Source: Bacteroidota bacterium (lineage in GTDB: Bacteria; Bacteroidota; Bacteroidia; JACCXN01). From it: 6,462 nucleotides of DNA. The stretch spans positions 1-6,462 of the forward strand of contig CANHPJ010000108.1 of NCBI GenBank assembly GCA_947462515.1, given 5' to 3'. Below, piece after piece: positions 1 to 6,462 of the stretch. A program made the translations under genes and the position numbers. The first letter of the stretch is position 1, and each line of letters begins with the position of its first letter. The notes under the pieces are model-generated. The model saw only the letters and a list, made by a program, of their open reading frames with translations, did no database searches and was not told the origin of the DNA.

Positions 1-1377
1 CTTTTCAAACAAATAGATTATTGGATAGGATGAAAGTGTCAACATGGCATTAAGCGTGAACCACCAGAAAAATTTAGGGTTCAAGTTGTTAATGCTGCCT
101 TCTTCAACAAATGAAAAACCAATATAACCAAGAGAATAAGTAGCGAATACTACTAGTGCGGTTGTGAATAACTGAGAACGCTTACTTAAATTAACAATAC
201 TGAAAATTGAAAACATTCCAACAATTAACTGAATAAAAACAAACTCGAACCCATTTGGTGCGAAAAAACCAATCAACAAACAGCTAATCACATGGGTAAA
301 CAATGCCAGTCGAGTATCATAAAAGGTTCTGATAACTATTGGTAAAACACTGAAAGGCAAGGCATATATATAAATAAAGTCGAAATTAAATGATAAGGAA
401 GCAAGCATTACCATCAAACAAATCATCAATAAAATAAAGGATAACCTTAAATTGTCATTTGAGATGTTCTTTCTAAATAAAAAAAGAAAAATGTACAACG
501 ATATCAGGGTCAATAAAGTTAAAATGATTTGACCTAAAATAAGCGCAAACTGGCTATTTAACTCCCCATTATTGGAAATATAATTTGACTTTAAGGAATT
601 CAAAATTTCAAATTTTGCCTGATCAATTAACTCTCCTTTGGAAATAATACGCTCTCCTTTTTGAATCTTACCTCTTGTCAGTGAAATATTGGAGAGTTGT
701 TGTTCCAAATTCCTTTTAGTAGTTGAGGCATCAAAAACAATACTATGAGATAGATTGCCCTCTAATAAGGAGGATAATATTTTAGAATCTATATTTTTTC
801 TCTTTAAAAGTTCTATTTGAACAAAATTAAATGCAGACTGCAGGGTAAAATAATCGTCGAATAGAACATCTTCCGAAAAGTTATTTGTCAATAGGTTGAT
901 TGTTTTGGAGTGATTTTCAGATTCTAATTCGTCTGTTAATTCAATTACACCCCTTGAATAAATAAGGTTATTTAATTCTAAACCCACTCTGCGGGTATTT
1001 TGCTTTAATTCATTTATACTTATCGTTGATGTGCTAGTTGATTCTTTATTATACTTTTTATCCCAGAGCACAGCAAACTCTCTGGCGAAAATTTCCTGAT
1101 TTCTTTTAATTAAATTACTATCAACCCGGTAATAAAGTGTATTGTTTTTTTTTACATCAATCTCTTCCTGCCTGATTTCTTCGGGTGTTTTTTGTATCGC
1201 AAAATCAACGGGAGCTATTAGTTCGGCATGCATCCAGGGCTTACCTTTGGCAAACTCATATTTGAATTTACCTTCCTTTGGCATCAACGAAACCAATATA
1301 GATAGCGTTATTCCAAAAAGAAAAATGCTGTAAATGACTTGATGTCGGTCTCTAAGTATATTTAGAAATTTGTTCAT
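1..1377 (-). CDS. 7TM-HD family phosphohydrolase (PgpH-like), 3' part missing
   Basis: The minus-strand frame opens with ATG at 1377-1375 and stays open for 459 codons to the window edge. An N-terminal membrane anchor (about residues 14-32) is followed by a polar ectodomain (about 33-272) with the marks of 7TMR-HDED: YYRVD at 82-86 and RGKIQKGERIISKGELI near 235-251. From residue 277 come closely packed hydrophobic helices (277-301, 312-330, 335-350, 357-373, 379-396, 404-424, 436-457), ending in SYPIIYLFEK, the junction that normally leads into the cytoplasmic HD domain. That domain, with its metal-binding His/Asp residues, is off the left end, so activity cannot be judged here. Characterised family members (PgpH of Firmicutes) hydrolyse cyclic di-AMP at the inner membrane, with the ectodomain thought to sense signals; applying this here is inference. 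The gene is divergent from the thiolase, with a TATCTTTG element about 45 nt upstream. Family assignment is firm; substrate is not. Confidence 0.88.
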   Translation of the reverse strand, partial: MNKFLNILRDRHQVIYSIFLFGITLSILVSLMPKEGKFKYEFAKGKPWMHAELIAPVDFAIQKTPEEIRQEEIDVKKNNTLYYRVDSNLIKRNQEIFAREFAVLWDKKYNKESTSTSTISINELKQNTRRVGLELNNLIYSRGVIELTDELESENHSKTINLLTNNFSEDVLFDDYFTLQSAFNFVQIELLKRKNIDSKILSSLLEGNLSHSIVFDASTTKRNLEQQLSNISLTRGKIQKGERIISKGELIDQAKFEILNSLKSNYISNNGELNSQFALILGQIILTLLTLISLYIFLFLFRKNISNDNLRLSFILLMICLMVMLASLSFNFDFIYIYALPFSVLPIVIRTFYDTRLALFTHVISCLLIGFFAPNGFEFVFIQLIVGMFSIFSIVNLSKRSQLFTTALVVFATYSLGYIGFSFVEEGSINNLNPKFFWWFTLNAMLTLSSYPIIYLFEK

Positions 1378-1421
1378 GTAAAAATTGATATCCTATTAAC
1401 CTGAATTTTTATAAACCTGTT

Positions 1422-1429
1422 CAAAGATA
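1422..1429 (-). promoter_or_regulatory. Putative Bacteroidota -7 element for the 7TM-HD gene
   Basis: Read on the minus strand this is TATCTTTG, a perfect match to the Bacteroidota sigma-factor -7 consensus TAnnTTTG, placed about 45 nt before the ATG at 1377. No convincing TTG -33 box lies at the usual 17-23 nt distance; the nearest candidate (CAA on the plus strand at 1460-1462) is about 30 nt away. The call therefore rests on one element plus position. Confidence 0.42.
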
Positions 1430-1584
1430 TTTTATTTAAAAGTATTAAAAAATAGATCACAAGACATATTATGCCGAACATTGTTTAAATAAGGATATTG
1501 TTTTTTCAACAAAAAGAATAAAAATTTGTTTATAAGACATGGTATTGGTTAACAAATTGAGTTTTTACAATTCATTATTATTGA

Positions 1585-1592
1585 TACTTTTG
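1585..1592 (+). promoter_or_regulatory. Putative Bacteroidota -7 element for the thiolase gene
   Basis: TACTTTTG matches the Bacteroidota -7 consensus TAnnTTTG and would start transcription near 1597-1600, giving a leader of about 40 nt before the thiolase ATG. A TTG at 1557-1559 is 25 nt upstream, slightly beyond the usual 17-23 nt spacing for the -33 box, so that half is weak. The leader is A-rich just before the start codon and has no Shine-Dalgarno sequence, as is common in this phylum. Confidence 0.45.
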
Positions 1593-1638
1593 CAAGGTTT
1601 GTGATATAAAGAAATTGTATTAATCTATCTTATAAAAA

Positions 1639-2817
1639 ATGAAAGAAGTTTATATTGTATCTGCTGTTAGAACTCCATTTGGAAGTTTTGGTGGAAGTAT
1701 TTCAGGAATTTCTGCAACTAAATTAGGTGCAGCTGCTATAAAAGGGGCATTGGAAAAAGCGGAGATAAATCCCAATGAAGTAGATGAAGTATACATGGGC
1801 AGTGTATTACAGGCAAATCTTGGTCAGGCTCCTGCCCGACAAGCAGCTCTTTTCGCCGGTTTGGGCAATAATGTACCCTGTACAACAATTAATAAAGTAT
1901 GTGCCTCTGGAATGAAGGCCGTAATGATGGCAGCCCAATCTATTGCACTAGGTGATGCTGATGTGATTGTAGCAGGAGGAATGGAAAATATGTCTCAAGT
2001 TCCTTATTATTTAGAAAATGCCCGCTATGGTTATAAACTTGGTAATGGCGCCCTTATTGATGGTTTGGTAAAAGACGGATTGATAGATGTGTATAATAAT
2101 TACCATATGGGAATTGCCGGGGAGTTATGTGCAAAAACTCTGGACATAAGCCGCCAAGAGCAAGACGACTATGCAATTCAGTCTTATAAAAGATCCGCAC
2201 AAGCATGGGCTGATGGCAAATTCAATGATGAAATTGTACCGCTTGAAGTTCCTCAGAAAAAAGGAGAACCTTTAATTTTCAGGGAAGATGAAGAATATAA
2301 AAACGTCAATTTCTCAAAAATACCTGAGTTAAAGCCTGTGTTCCAAAAAGACGGTACAATAACAGCCGCGAATTCCTCAACTCTTAATGATGGTGCAGCC
2401 GCAATTGTTTTAATGAGCAAAGAAAAAGCAGAACAACTTGGATTAAAACCTCTTGCTAAAATTATTTCCTATGCTGATGCCGCTCATGAGCCGGAATGGT
2501 TTACAACTGCTCCCTCTAAAGTGCTTCCTATCGCTTTGAAAAAGGCAGGACTTAACATTTCCGATATTGATTTTTTTGAGCTTAATGAAGCCTTTGCAGT
2601 TGTAGCTTTAGCAAATAGCAAAAAATTAAATCTTGATCCTTCAAAAGTTAATGTTAATGGTGGAGCAATTTCTCTCGGTCACCCACTCGGTTGTTCAGGT
2701 GCTAGAATTATTGCTACCTTAATAAGTGTATTAAATCAAAACAATGGTAAATATGGTGCTGCAGCCATATGTAATGGTGGAGGCGGTGCTTCAGCAATAG
2801 TTATTGAAAAATTATAA
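1639..2817 (+). CDS. Acetyl-CoA C-acetyltransferase (acetoacetyl-CoA thiolase)
   Basis: This complete 392-residue protein has the standard length of biosynthetic-type thiolases. All catalytic landmarks are present: nucleophilic Cys88 in NKVCASGMKA, the NEAFA loop at 316-320, His348 in GGAISLGHPLGCSG, and the acid/base Cys378 in CNGGGGAS. The N-terminus (VYIVSAVRTPFGSFGG) is canonical, and the ATG follows an A-rich leader. His156-Met157-Gly158 match the pantetheine-loop HMG of short-chain acetoacetyl-CoA thiolases, which favours acetyl-CoA/acetoacetyl-CoA over long-chain 3-ketoacyl-CoA substrates. The enzyme is cytoplasmic, normally a tetramer, and condenses two acetyl-CoA or cleaves acetoacetyl-CoA. 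No other beta-oxidation, butyrate, ketone-body or polyhydroxybutyrate gene is next to it, so the pathway and preferred direction are open. It has its own putative -7 element and a strong terminator, indicating a single-gene transcript. Family assignment is very secure; a broader acyl-CoA range is the main alternative. Confidence 0.96.
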   Translation: MKEVYIVSAVRTPFGSFGGSISGISATKLGAAAIKGALEKAEINPNEVDEVYMGSVLQANLGQAPARQAALFAGLGNNVPCTTINKVCASGMKAVMMAAQSIALGDADVIVAGGMENMSQVPYYLENARYGYKLGNGALIDGLVKDGLIDVYNNYHMGIAGELCAKTLDISRQEQDDYAIQSYKRSAQAWADGKFNDEIVPLEVPQKKGEPLIFREDEEYKNVNFSKIPELKPVFQKDGTITAANSSTLNDGAAAIVLMSKEKAEQLGLKPLAKIISYADAAHEPEWFTTAPSKVLPIALKKAGLNISDIDFFELNEAFAVVALANSKKLNLDPSKVNVNGGAISLGHPLGCSGARIIATLISVLNQNNGKYGAAAICNGGGGASAIVIEKL

Positions 2818-2835
2818 GGTTAATTATAAATATTG

Positions 2836-2887
2836 AAACAGGAGCAAATCAAGGTGCATTTTGTGCCAATTTGCTCCTGTTTTTTTT
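2836..2887 (+). terminator. Strong intrinsic terminator after the thiolase gene
   Basis: A perfect 14-bp inverted repeat (AAACAGGAGCAAAT at 2836-2849 with ATTTGCTCCTGTTT at 2869-2882) runs into a T tract at 2880-2887. The 19-nt interior can pair further: GGTGCA with TGTGCC gives six more pairs, two of them G-U wobbles, so the hairpin may be nearly continuous. It begins 18 nt past the thiolase stop codon and separates that gene from the methyltransferase. The upstream side lacks a long A tract, so termination should favour the plus direction. Confidence 0.9.
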
Positions 2888-2954
2888 AGAAAAAACATTA
2901 AAGCTTATAATTAGGTAAAAAGATATAATTAGTTAATAATAAATACATTTATAA

Positions 2955-3665
2955 ATGTCAAAAGGAGTTTTATATTTAATACCTACTGCCCTTGGCGATG
3001 ATTCTGATCAGAAACGAGTGTTTCCAGAATTCAACATTGGAATTATTAATACATTGATACATTTTGTTGTTGAAGATGAACGAAGCGCAAGACGTGCCTT
3101 AAAAAAAATGGGAATAATAACTCCTATCCAAGACCTTCAGTTGGTTACCTTAAATAAACACACTAAATATAACGAGATTAATACTTATTTGAAGCCTGCC
3201 TTGGAGGGAAAATCCATTGGACTTCTCTCAGAAGCCGGCTGTCCCGGGGTTGCAGATCCAGGAGCTGAAGTAGTAAATCTTGCGCATCAAATGGGTATTA
3301 AAGTTGTTCCTTTGGTTGGACCATCCTCCATTCTATTGGCTATTATGGCATCAGGACTTAATGGACAAAGTTTTGCCTTCAATGGTTACTTGCCAATTGA
3401 TCAAAAGGAAAAAACCAAAAGATTAAAAGATCTTGAATTTTATTCAAAACAACACAAGCAAACTCAACTGTTCATAGAAACGCCTTTTAGAAATCAAAAA
3501 TTACTTGAAGACATATTAAATACCTGTTCTGCAGCTACACAGCTTTGCATAGCAACTGATATCACGCTACCAACAGAGATAATAAAAACAAATTCTATAG
3601 AATATTGGAGAAAAAATATACCTAACCTTCATAAAAGACCTGCCATATTTTTAATACTAGGCTAA
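2955..3665 (+). CDS. SAM-dependent methyltransferase, tetrapyrrole-methylase fold (short RsmI-like)
   Basis: The 236-residue product aligns by motif with RsmI-type methyltransferases (TP_methylase family). The start LYLIPTALGDDSD (6-18) corresponds to the family's LYxVxTPIGNLxD. VEDERSARRALKKMG (39-53) sits where RsmI has EDTR. SEAGCPGVADPG (92-103) matches SDAGTPLISDPG, and PLVGPSSILLAIMASGL (119-135) matches the P-GPSA-SGL segment. FNGYLP (142-147) and ETPFRN (175-180) match the family's F-G-F-P and E-P-R. RsmI proper methylates the 2'-O of C1402 in 16S rRNA. This protein is shorter than the usual 280 or so residues, has altered N-terminal motifs, and lacks the LTK-type and C-terminal GE segments. 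The RsmI substrate should therefore not be assumed; it may be a Bacteroidota-specific paralogue. It is probably cytoplasmic, and follows the thiolase terminator with an AT-rich 137-nt gap, so it is likely transcribed separately. Fold confident, substrate unknown. Confidence 0.85.
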   Translation: MSKGVLYLIPTALGDDSDQKRVFPEFNIGIINTLIHFVVEDERSARRALKKMGIITPIQDLQLVTLNKHTKYNEINTYLKPALEGKSIGLLSEAGCPGVADPGAEVVNLAHQMGIKVVPLVGPSSILLAIMASGLNGQSFAFNGYLPIDQKEKTKRLKDLEFYSKQHKQTQLFIETPFRNQKLLEDILNTCSAATQLCIATDITLPTEIIKTNSIEYWRKNIPNLHKRPAIFLILG

Positions 3666-3808
3666 TTATTTCTACTTTTTTTAACCGAAAAAGGCCCGCA
3701 TTTAAAAAAATAATAGGATCAATGATATCTATTAAAAAACTGCATAAGTTGTATGTTTATATCCAATAAAAATGGTGTAACTTTCTACAATATTCAGAAC
3801 TAAAAGTA

Positions 3809-6211
3809 ATGAAATTGTGCTTCCGTCTCTTTTTCCGATTTTTTTTTCTTCTAATTATTTTTTTTCTTTTCAGTATTACCTTTGCCAAGTCTCAAAATAA
3901 AGTTAGCCCTTCTGAAAAAGTCACATTAAACGGCTACATAAAAGATAAAACAACGGGAGAATATCTCATTGGAGCATCTATTTATGTTAAAGAACTCAAA
4001 AATGGTACTGTCACCAATGCCTTTGGTTTTTACTCCATTACCTTAGAAAAAGGAAACTATACCCTAGTATTTTCATACTTGGGTTATATTGATAAAATTG
4101 ACACTTTGAAGCTTTATAATGATCAGAAACTAGACATAACACTTGATTATAAAGTAATTATCGGAAAAGAAATAACCATTACCGGGGAAATAAGCGATAA
4201 AAACATTCAAAGTACTGACATGGGTCGCATTACCATGGATGTTGAAAAGATAAAAACGCTTCCTGCTTTTATGGGCGAGGTAGATATTTTAAAAACACTT
4301 CAGCTCTTACCTGGGGTAAAATCTGCAGGTGAAGGAAATAGCGGGTTTTACGTCAGAGGCGGCGGCCCTGATCAAAATTTGGTTTTACTCGATGAAGCTG
4401 TTGTATATAATCCCTCCCACCTATTTGGATTTTTCTCAGTTTTCAACGCCGATGCAGTAAAAAGTATAGAACTTGTTAAAGGCGGAATGCCTGCTAATTA
4501 CGGAGGAAAACTGGCCTCGGTTATTGACATAAGTCTCAAGGAAGGCAATATGAAAAAAATTCAAGCCGAAGGTGGAATAGGATTAATTAGCTCACGTTTA
4601 ACCATACAAGGACCAATAAAAAAAGACACCGCATCGTTTATTGTTTCCGGAAGAAGAACATATATCGACATTTTAGCTGATCCATTTATAAAGAATACTT
4701 CACAATTTAAAGGTTCGGGATACTATTTTTACGATTTAAACACTAAAATAAATTATAAACTCTCGAGCAAGGATCGCTTGTTTTTGAGTGGATACTTTGG
4801 CAAAGACATTTTCAATTATGCCAATAAAAAATCCGGGTTTAATGTTCAGATTCCTTGGGGAAATTCAACAGGTTCGTTAAGATGGAATCATCTCTTTAGC
4901 AATAACCTCTTCCTTAATTTAACAGGTGTTTTCAGTGATTACAACTTCCAATTTGGTGCTAGCCAGAATAATTTTGAATTTAAACTGTTTTCAGGTGTTC
5001 GAGACTGGAATGTGAAAGCAGATTTTAATTATTATCCTCATATTCGTCATAATATAAAATTCGGACTCAATTATATTTTTCACACCTTCATCCCCAACAA
5101 TGCTTCGGCGAGGCAAGGTGAAGTTAAATTTAACACAGGTGATATAAATAAATTATATGCGCATGAATCAGCATGTTATATCTCCGACGATTTTGATTTA
5201 TCTGATAAAATCAAACTTAATTTAGGAATTCGATATTCAATCTTTGAGCAGGTTGGACCCTTCGAACGTTATGTAAAAGACAAAATAGGTCAAAATACAG
5301 ACACCATAAGGTATTCTTTAAATGAAAAAGTGGCCATGTACGGCGGTTTTGAACCAAGAACAGGCATAAGATATTCCTTAAATTCTAAAACATCTGTTAA
5401 AGCTTCCTTTACACAAAACTATCAATATATTCATATGGCAACCCTATCCGGAGTTTCTCTGCCGACAGACACCTGGGTTCCGAGCACATCGATGGTTAAA
5501 CCACAGTTCGGTAGACAATATTCTCTTGGATTTTTCAGAAATTTTCTTGAGAACAAATATGAATCATCCATAGAATTGTATTACAAGCAAATGAAGAATC
5601 AGGTAGAATATAAGGAAGGTGCTTTGCCAGAAAATGACGTAAAAGAAAATCCTGACAATAGCTTAACCTTTGGAAACGGGAAAGCTTATGGCATTGAACT
5701 TTTTATAAAAAAAACCTATGGCAGTTTTAATGGATGGATTGGGTATACCTTGTCAAAGACTATTCGACAATTTCCACAAATCAACCAAGGATTAGAATAT
5801 TATGCCAGATATGACCGAAGACATGATATTTCATTGGTAGCTAATTATAATTTAGGTGAACGATGGATATTTTCTGCTGTATTCGTATATGCCAGTGGAA
5901 ATGCAATCACACTTCCGGTGGCACGTTACTTTATAGAAGGAAATCTTGTGGAGGAATTTGGTGCCAGAAATAGTTTTAGGATGGCTCCTTACCACCGCGC
6001 AGATATTTCAATAACCCGCAAAGGCAAACATTCCAAAAGATTTGAATCAAACTGGAATTTTTCTATATTCAACATATACAATAGACATAACCCCTATTTC
6101 ATTTATTTTGATAATGCTGAAGATGCGGCCAAGGGAGAATTGAAACTAGTAGCAAAACAGGTTTCGCTGTTTCCCATTTTGCCATCTATAAGCTGGAATT
6201 TTAAATTTTGA
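3809..6211 (+). CDS. TonB-dependent outer-membrane receptor with CarboxypepD_reg-like domain
   Basis: This complete 800-residue outer-membrane transporter begins with a Phe-rich signal peptide (about 1-28, cleavage probably near FAKS-Q). A CarboxypepD_reg-like beta-sandwich follows at about 39-115 (LNGYIKDKTTGEYLIGASI through FGFYSI and SYLGY). EITITGE at 121-127 resembles a TonB box. The plug domain (about 145-245) carries LQLLPGV, FYVRGGGPDQNLVLLDE, VKSIELVKGGMPANYGG and SVIDI. The rest is an amphipathic beta-barrel with frequent aromatic strand ends, starting near GGIGLISSRLTIQGP and including GRRTYIDIL (281-289). The chain ends in WNFKF, the terminal Phe expected for BAM-dependent insertion. 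It should import a ligand too large or scarce for porins, powered by TonB-ExbBD; the ligand cannot be read from sequence. Its TGA overlaps the ATG of the next gene by one base (TGATG), implying translational coupling with that DUF4249-like lipoprotein. It lacks the length (about 1000 residues) usual for SusC. Confidence 0.94.
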   Translation: MKLCFRLFFRFFFLLIIFFLFSITFAKSQNKVSPSEKVTLNGYIKDKTTGEYLIGASIYVKELKNGTVTNAFGFYSITLEKGNYTLVFSYLGYIDKIDTLKLYNDQKLDITLDYKVIIGKEITITGEISDKNIQSTDMGRITMDVEKIKTLPAFMGEVDILKTLQLLPGVKSAGEGNSGFYVRGGGPDQNLVLLDEAVVYNPSHLFGFFSVFNADAVKSIELVKGGMPANYGGKLASVIDISLKEGNMKKIQAEGGIGLISSRLTIQGPIKKDTASFIVSGRRTYIDILADPFIKNTSQFKGSGYYFYDLNTKINYKLSSKDRLFLSGYFGKDIFNYANKKSGFNVQIPWGNSTGSLRWNHLFSNNLFLNLTGVFSDYNFQFGASQNNFEFKLFSGVRDWNVKADFNYYPHIRHNIKFGLNYIFHTFIPNNASARQGEVKFNTGDINKLYAHESACYISDDFDLSDKIKLNLGIRYSIFEQVGPFERYVKDKIGQNTDTIRYSLNEKVAMYGGFEPRTGIRYSLNSKTSVKASFTQNYQYIHMATLSGVSLPTDTWVPSTSMVKPQFGRQYSLGFFRNFLENKYESSIELYYKQMKNQVEYKEGALPENDVKENPDNSLTFGNGKAYGIELFIKKTYGSFNGWIGYTLSKTIRQFPQINQGLEYYARYDRRHDISLVANYNLGERWIFSAVFVYASGNAITLPVARYFIEGNLVEEFGARNSFRMAPYHRADISITRKGKHSKRFESNWNFSIFNIYNRHNPYFIYFDNAEDAAKGELKLVAKQVSLFPILPSISWNFKF

Positions 6212-6462
6212 TGCGTAAAATAATCAACATATCCATTTTTATAGTTTCAATACTATTTTTGCTGCCTTCTTGCGAAAAAGAAATCTCTATAGTTTTGCCC
6301 GATGCCGAAATTAAACCTGTTATTGAAGGAAAAATAGAGCCTGGCTTCCCTCCTTTAATAATTGTCACCAAAAACATAGGATATTTTGATCAAACTAATA
6401 TCAACACCATCAATAATTTATTTATTCATGATGCTATAATTACAGTAAAAACAGATAGCAGC
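6211..6462 (+). CDS. DUF4249-like lipoprotein, 3' part missing
   Basis: A frame starting at ATG 6211-6213, sharing its A with the receptor's TGA, is open for 84 codons to the right edge. Residues 1-20 form a lipoprotein signal peptide (MRKII, then a hydrophobic stretch ending LFLLPS) with lipobox L18-P19-S20-Cys21, so the mature protein is probably lipid-anchored. The start of the mature part (CEKEISIVLPDAEIKPVIEGKIEPGFPP, residues 21-48; key positions are Cys21, Pro30 and the VIEG of 38-41), then LIIVTKN and a later HDAIITVKT, follows the layout I know from DUF4249 proteins: an early proline, V-EG, a substrate-like beta strand, then an A-V-V strand. These proteins recur next to TonB-dependent receptors in Bacteroidota. 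Their biochemical role is not established; an accessory function in ligand capture or barrel capping, as SusD does for SusC, is inference. Lipoprotein call is strong, DUF4249 good but based on a fragment. Confidence 0.8.
   Translation, partial: MRKIINISIFIVSILFLLPSCEKEISIVLPDAEIKPVIEGKIEPGFPPLIIVTKNIGYFDQTNINTINNLFIHDAIITVKTDSS

Noticed and set aside
1142..1333. A 63-codon plus-strand open frame
   Set aside because: It lies wholly inside the minus-strand 7TM-HD coding sequence, has no recognisable domain, and is antisense to well-conserved ectodomain codons, so it is a shadow frame.
1457..1543. Repeated AAGACAT words in the divergent intergenic region (1461-1467 and 1534-1540) as an operator
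   Set aside because: Only seven shared bases, 73 nt apart in direct orientation, with no dyad symmetry; consistent with chance.
3676..3710. Inverted repeat TTTTTTTAA / TTAAAAAAA after the methyltransferase gene as a terminator
   Set aside because: The 9-bp stem is made only of A-T pairs with a 17-nt loop, which is weak and expected by chance in AT-rich spacers; a short tract cannot be told from background.
3778..3785. TAACTTTC as a -7 element for the receptor gene
   Set aside because: It misses the final G of TAnnTTTG and its nearest TTG (3749-3751) is 26 nt upstream, outside the normal spacing. Not strong enough to list as a promoter.
1..6462. Mobile elements, CRISPR arrays, tRNA or rRNA genes, riboswitches
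   Set aside because: No transposase-like frame, regularly spaced repeats, terminal inverted repeats, or recognisable structured RNA was found on either strand; the spacers are short (about 140-260 nt) and AT-rich.

Overview
The window looks like ordinary chromosome from a low-GC member of the Bacteroidota. Four things point there: an outer-membrane TonB-dependent receptor with an N-terminal CarboxypepD_reg-like domain, a DUF4249-type lipoprotein directly behind it, TAnnTTTG promoter -7 elements, and A-rich leaders without Shine-Dalgarno sequences. I cannot resolve family or genus.

Layout. Positions 1-1377 (minus strand) hold the N-terminal 459 residues of a 7TM-HD phosphohydrolase (7TMR-HDED ectodomain plus membrane domain; PgpH-like). 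Its catalytic HD domain lies beyond the left edge. A 261-nt divergent intergenic region (1378-1638) carries one -7-like element in each direction. Positions 1639-2817 (plus) encode a complete acetyl-CoA C-acetyltransferase (thiolase), closed by a strong intrinsic terminator at 2836-2887. Positions 2955-3665 (plus) encode a short tetrapyrrole-methylase-fold SAM-dependent methyltransferase related to RsmI. Positions 3809-6211 (plus) encode a TonB-dependent receptor. Its stop codon overlaps the start of a DUF4249-like lipoprotein (6211 to the right edge), which is cut off after 84 residues.

The genes appear to form separate transcription units: the 7TM-HD gene leftward, the thiolase alone, the methyltransferase probably alone, and the receptor with its lipoprotein as a translationally coupled pair. 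The thiolase and methyltransferase are housekeeping-like metabolic and RNA-modification-type functions. The receptor-lipoprotein pair is the most interesting part: an envelope uptake or surface system organised like SusC/SusD but from other families, with unknown substrate. I see no mobile element, CRISPR array, tRNA or rRNA gene, and no clearly undescribed system.
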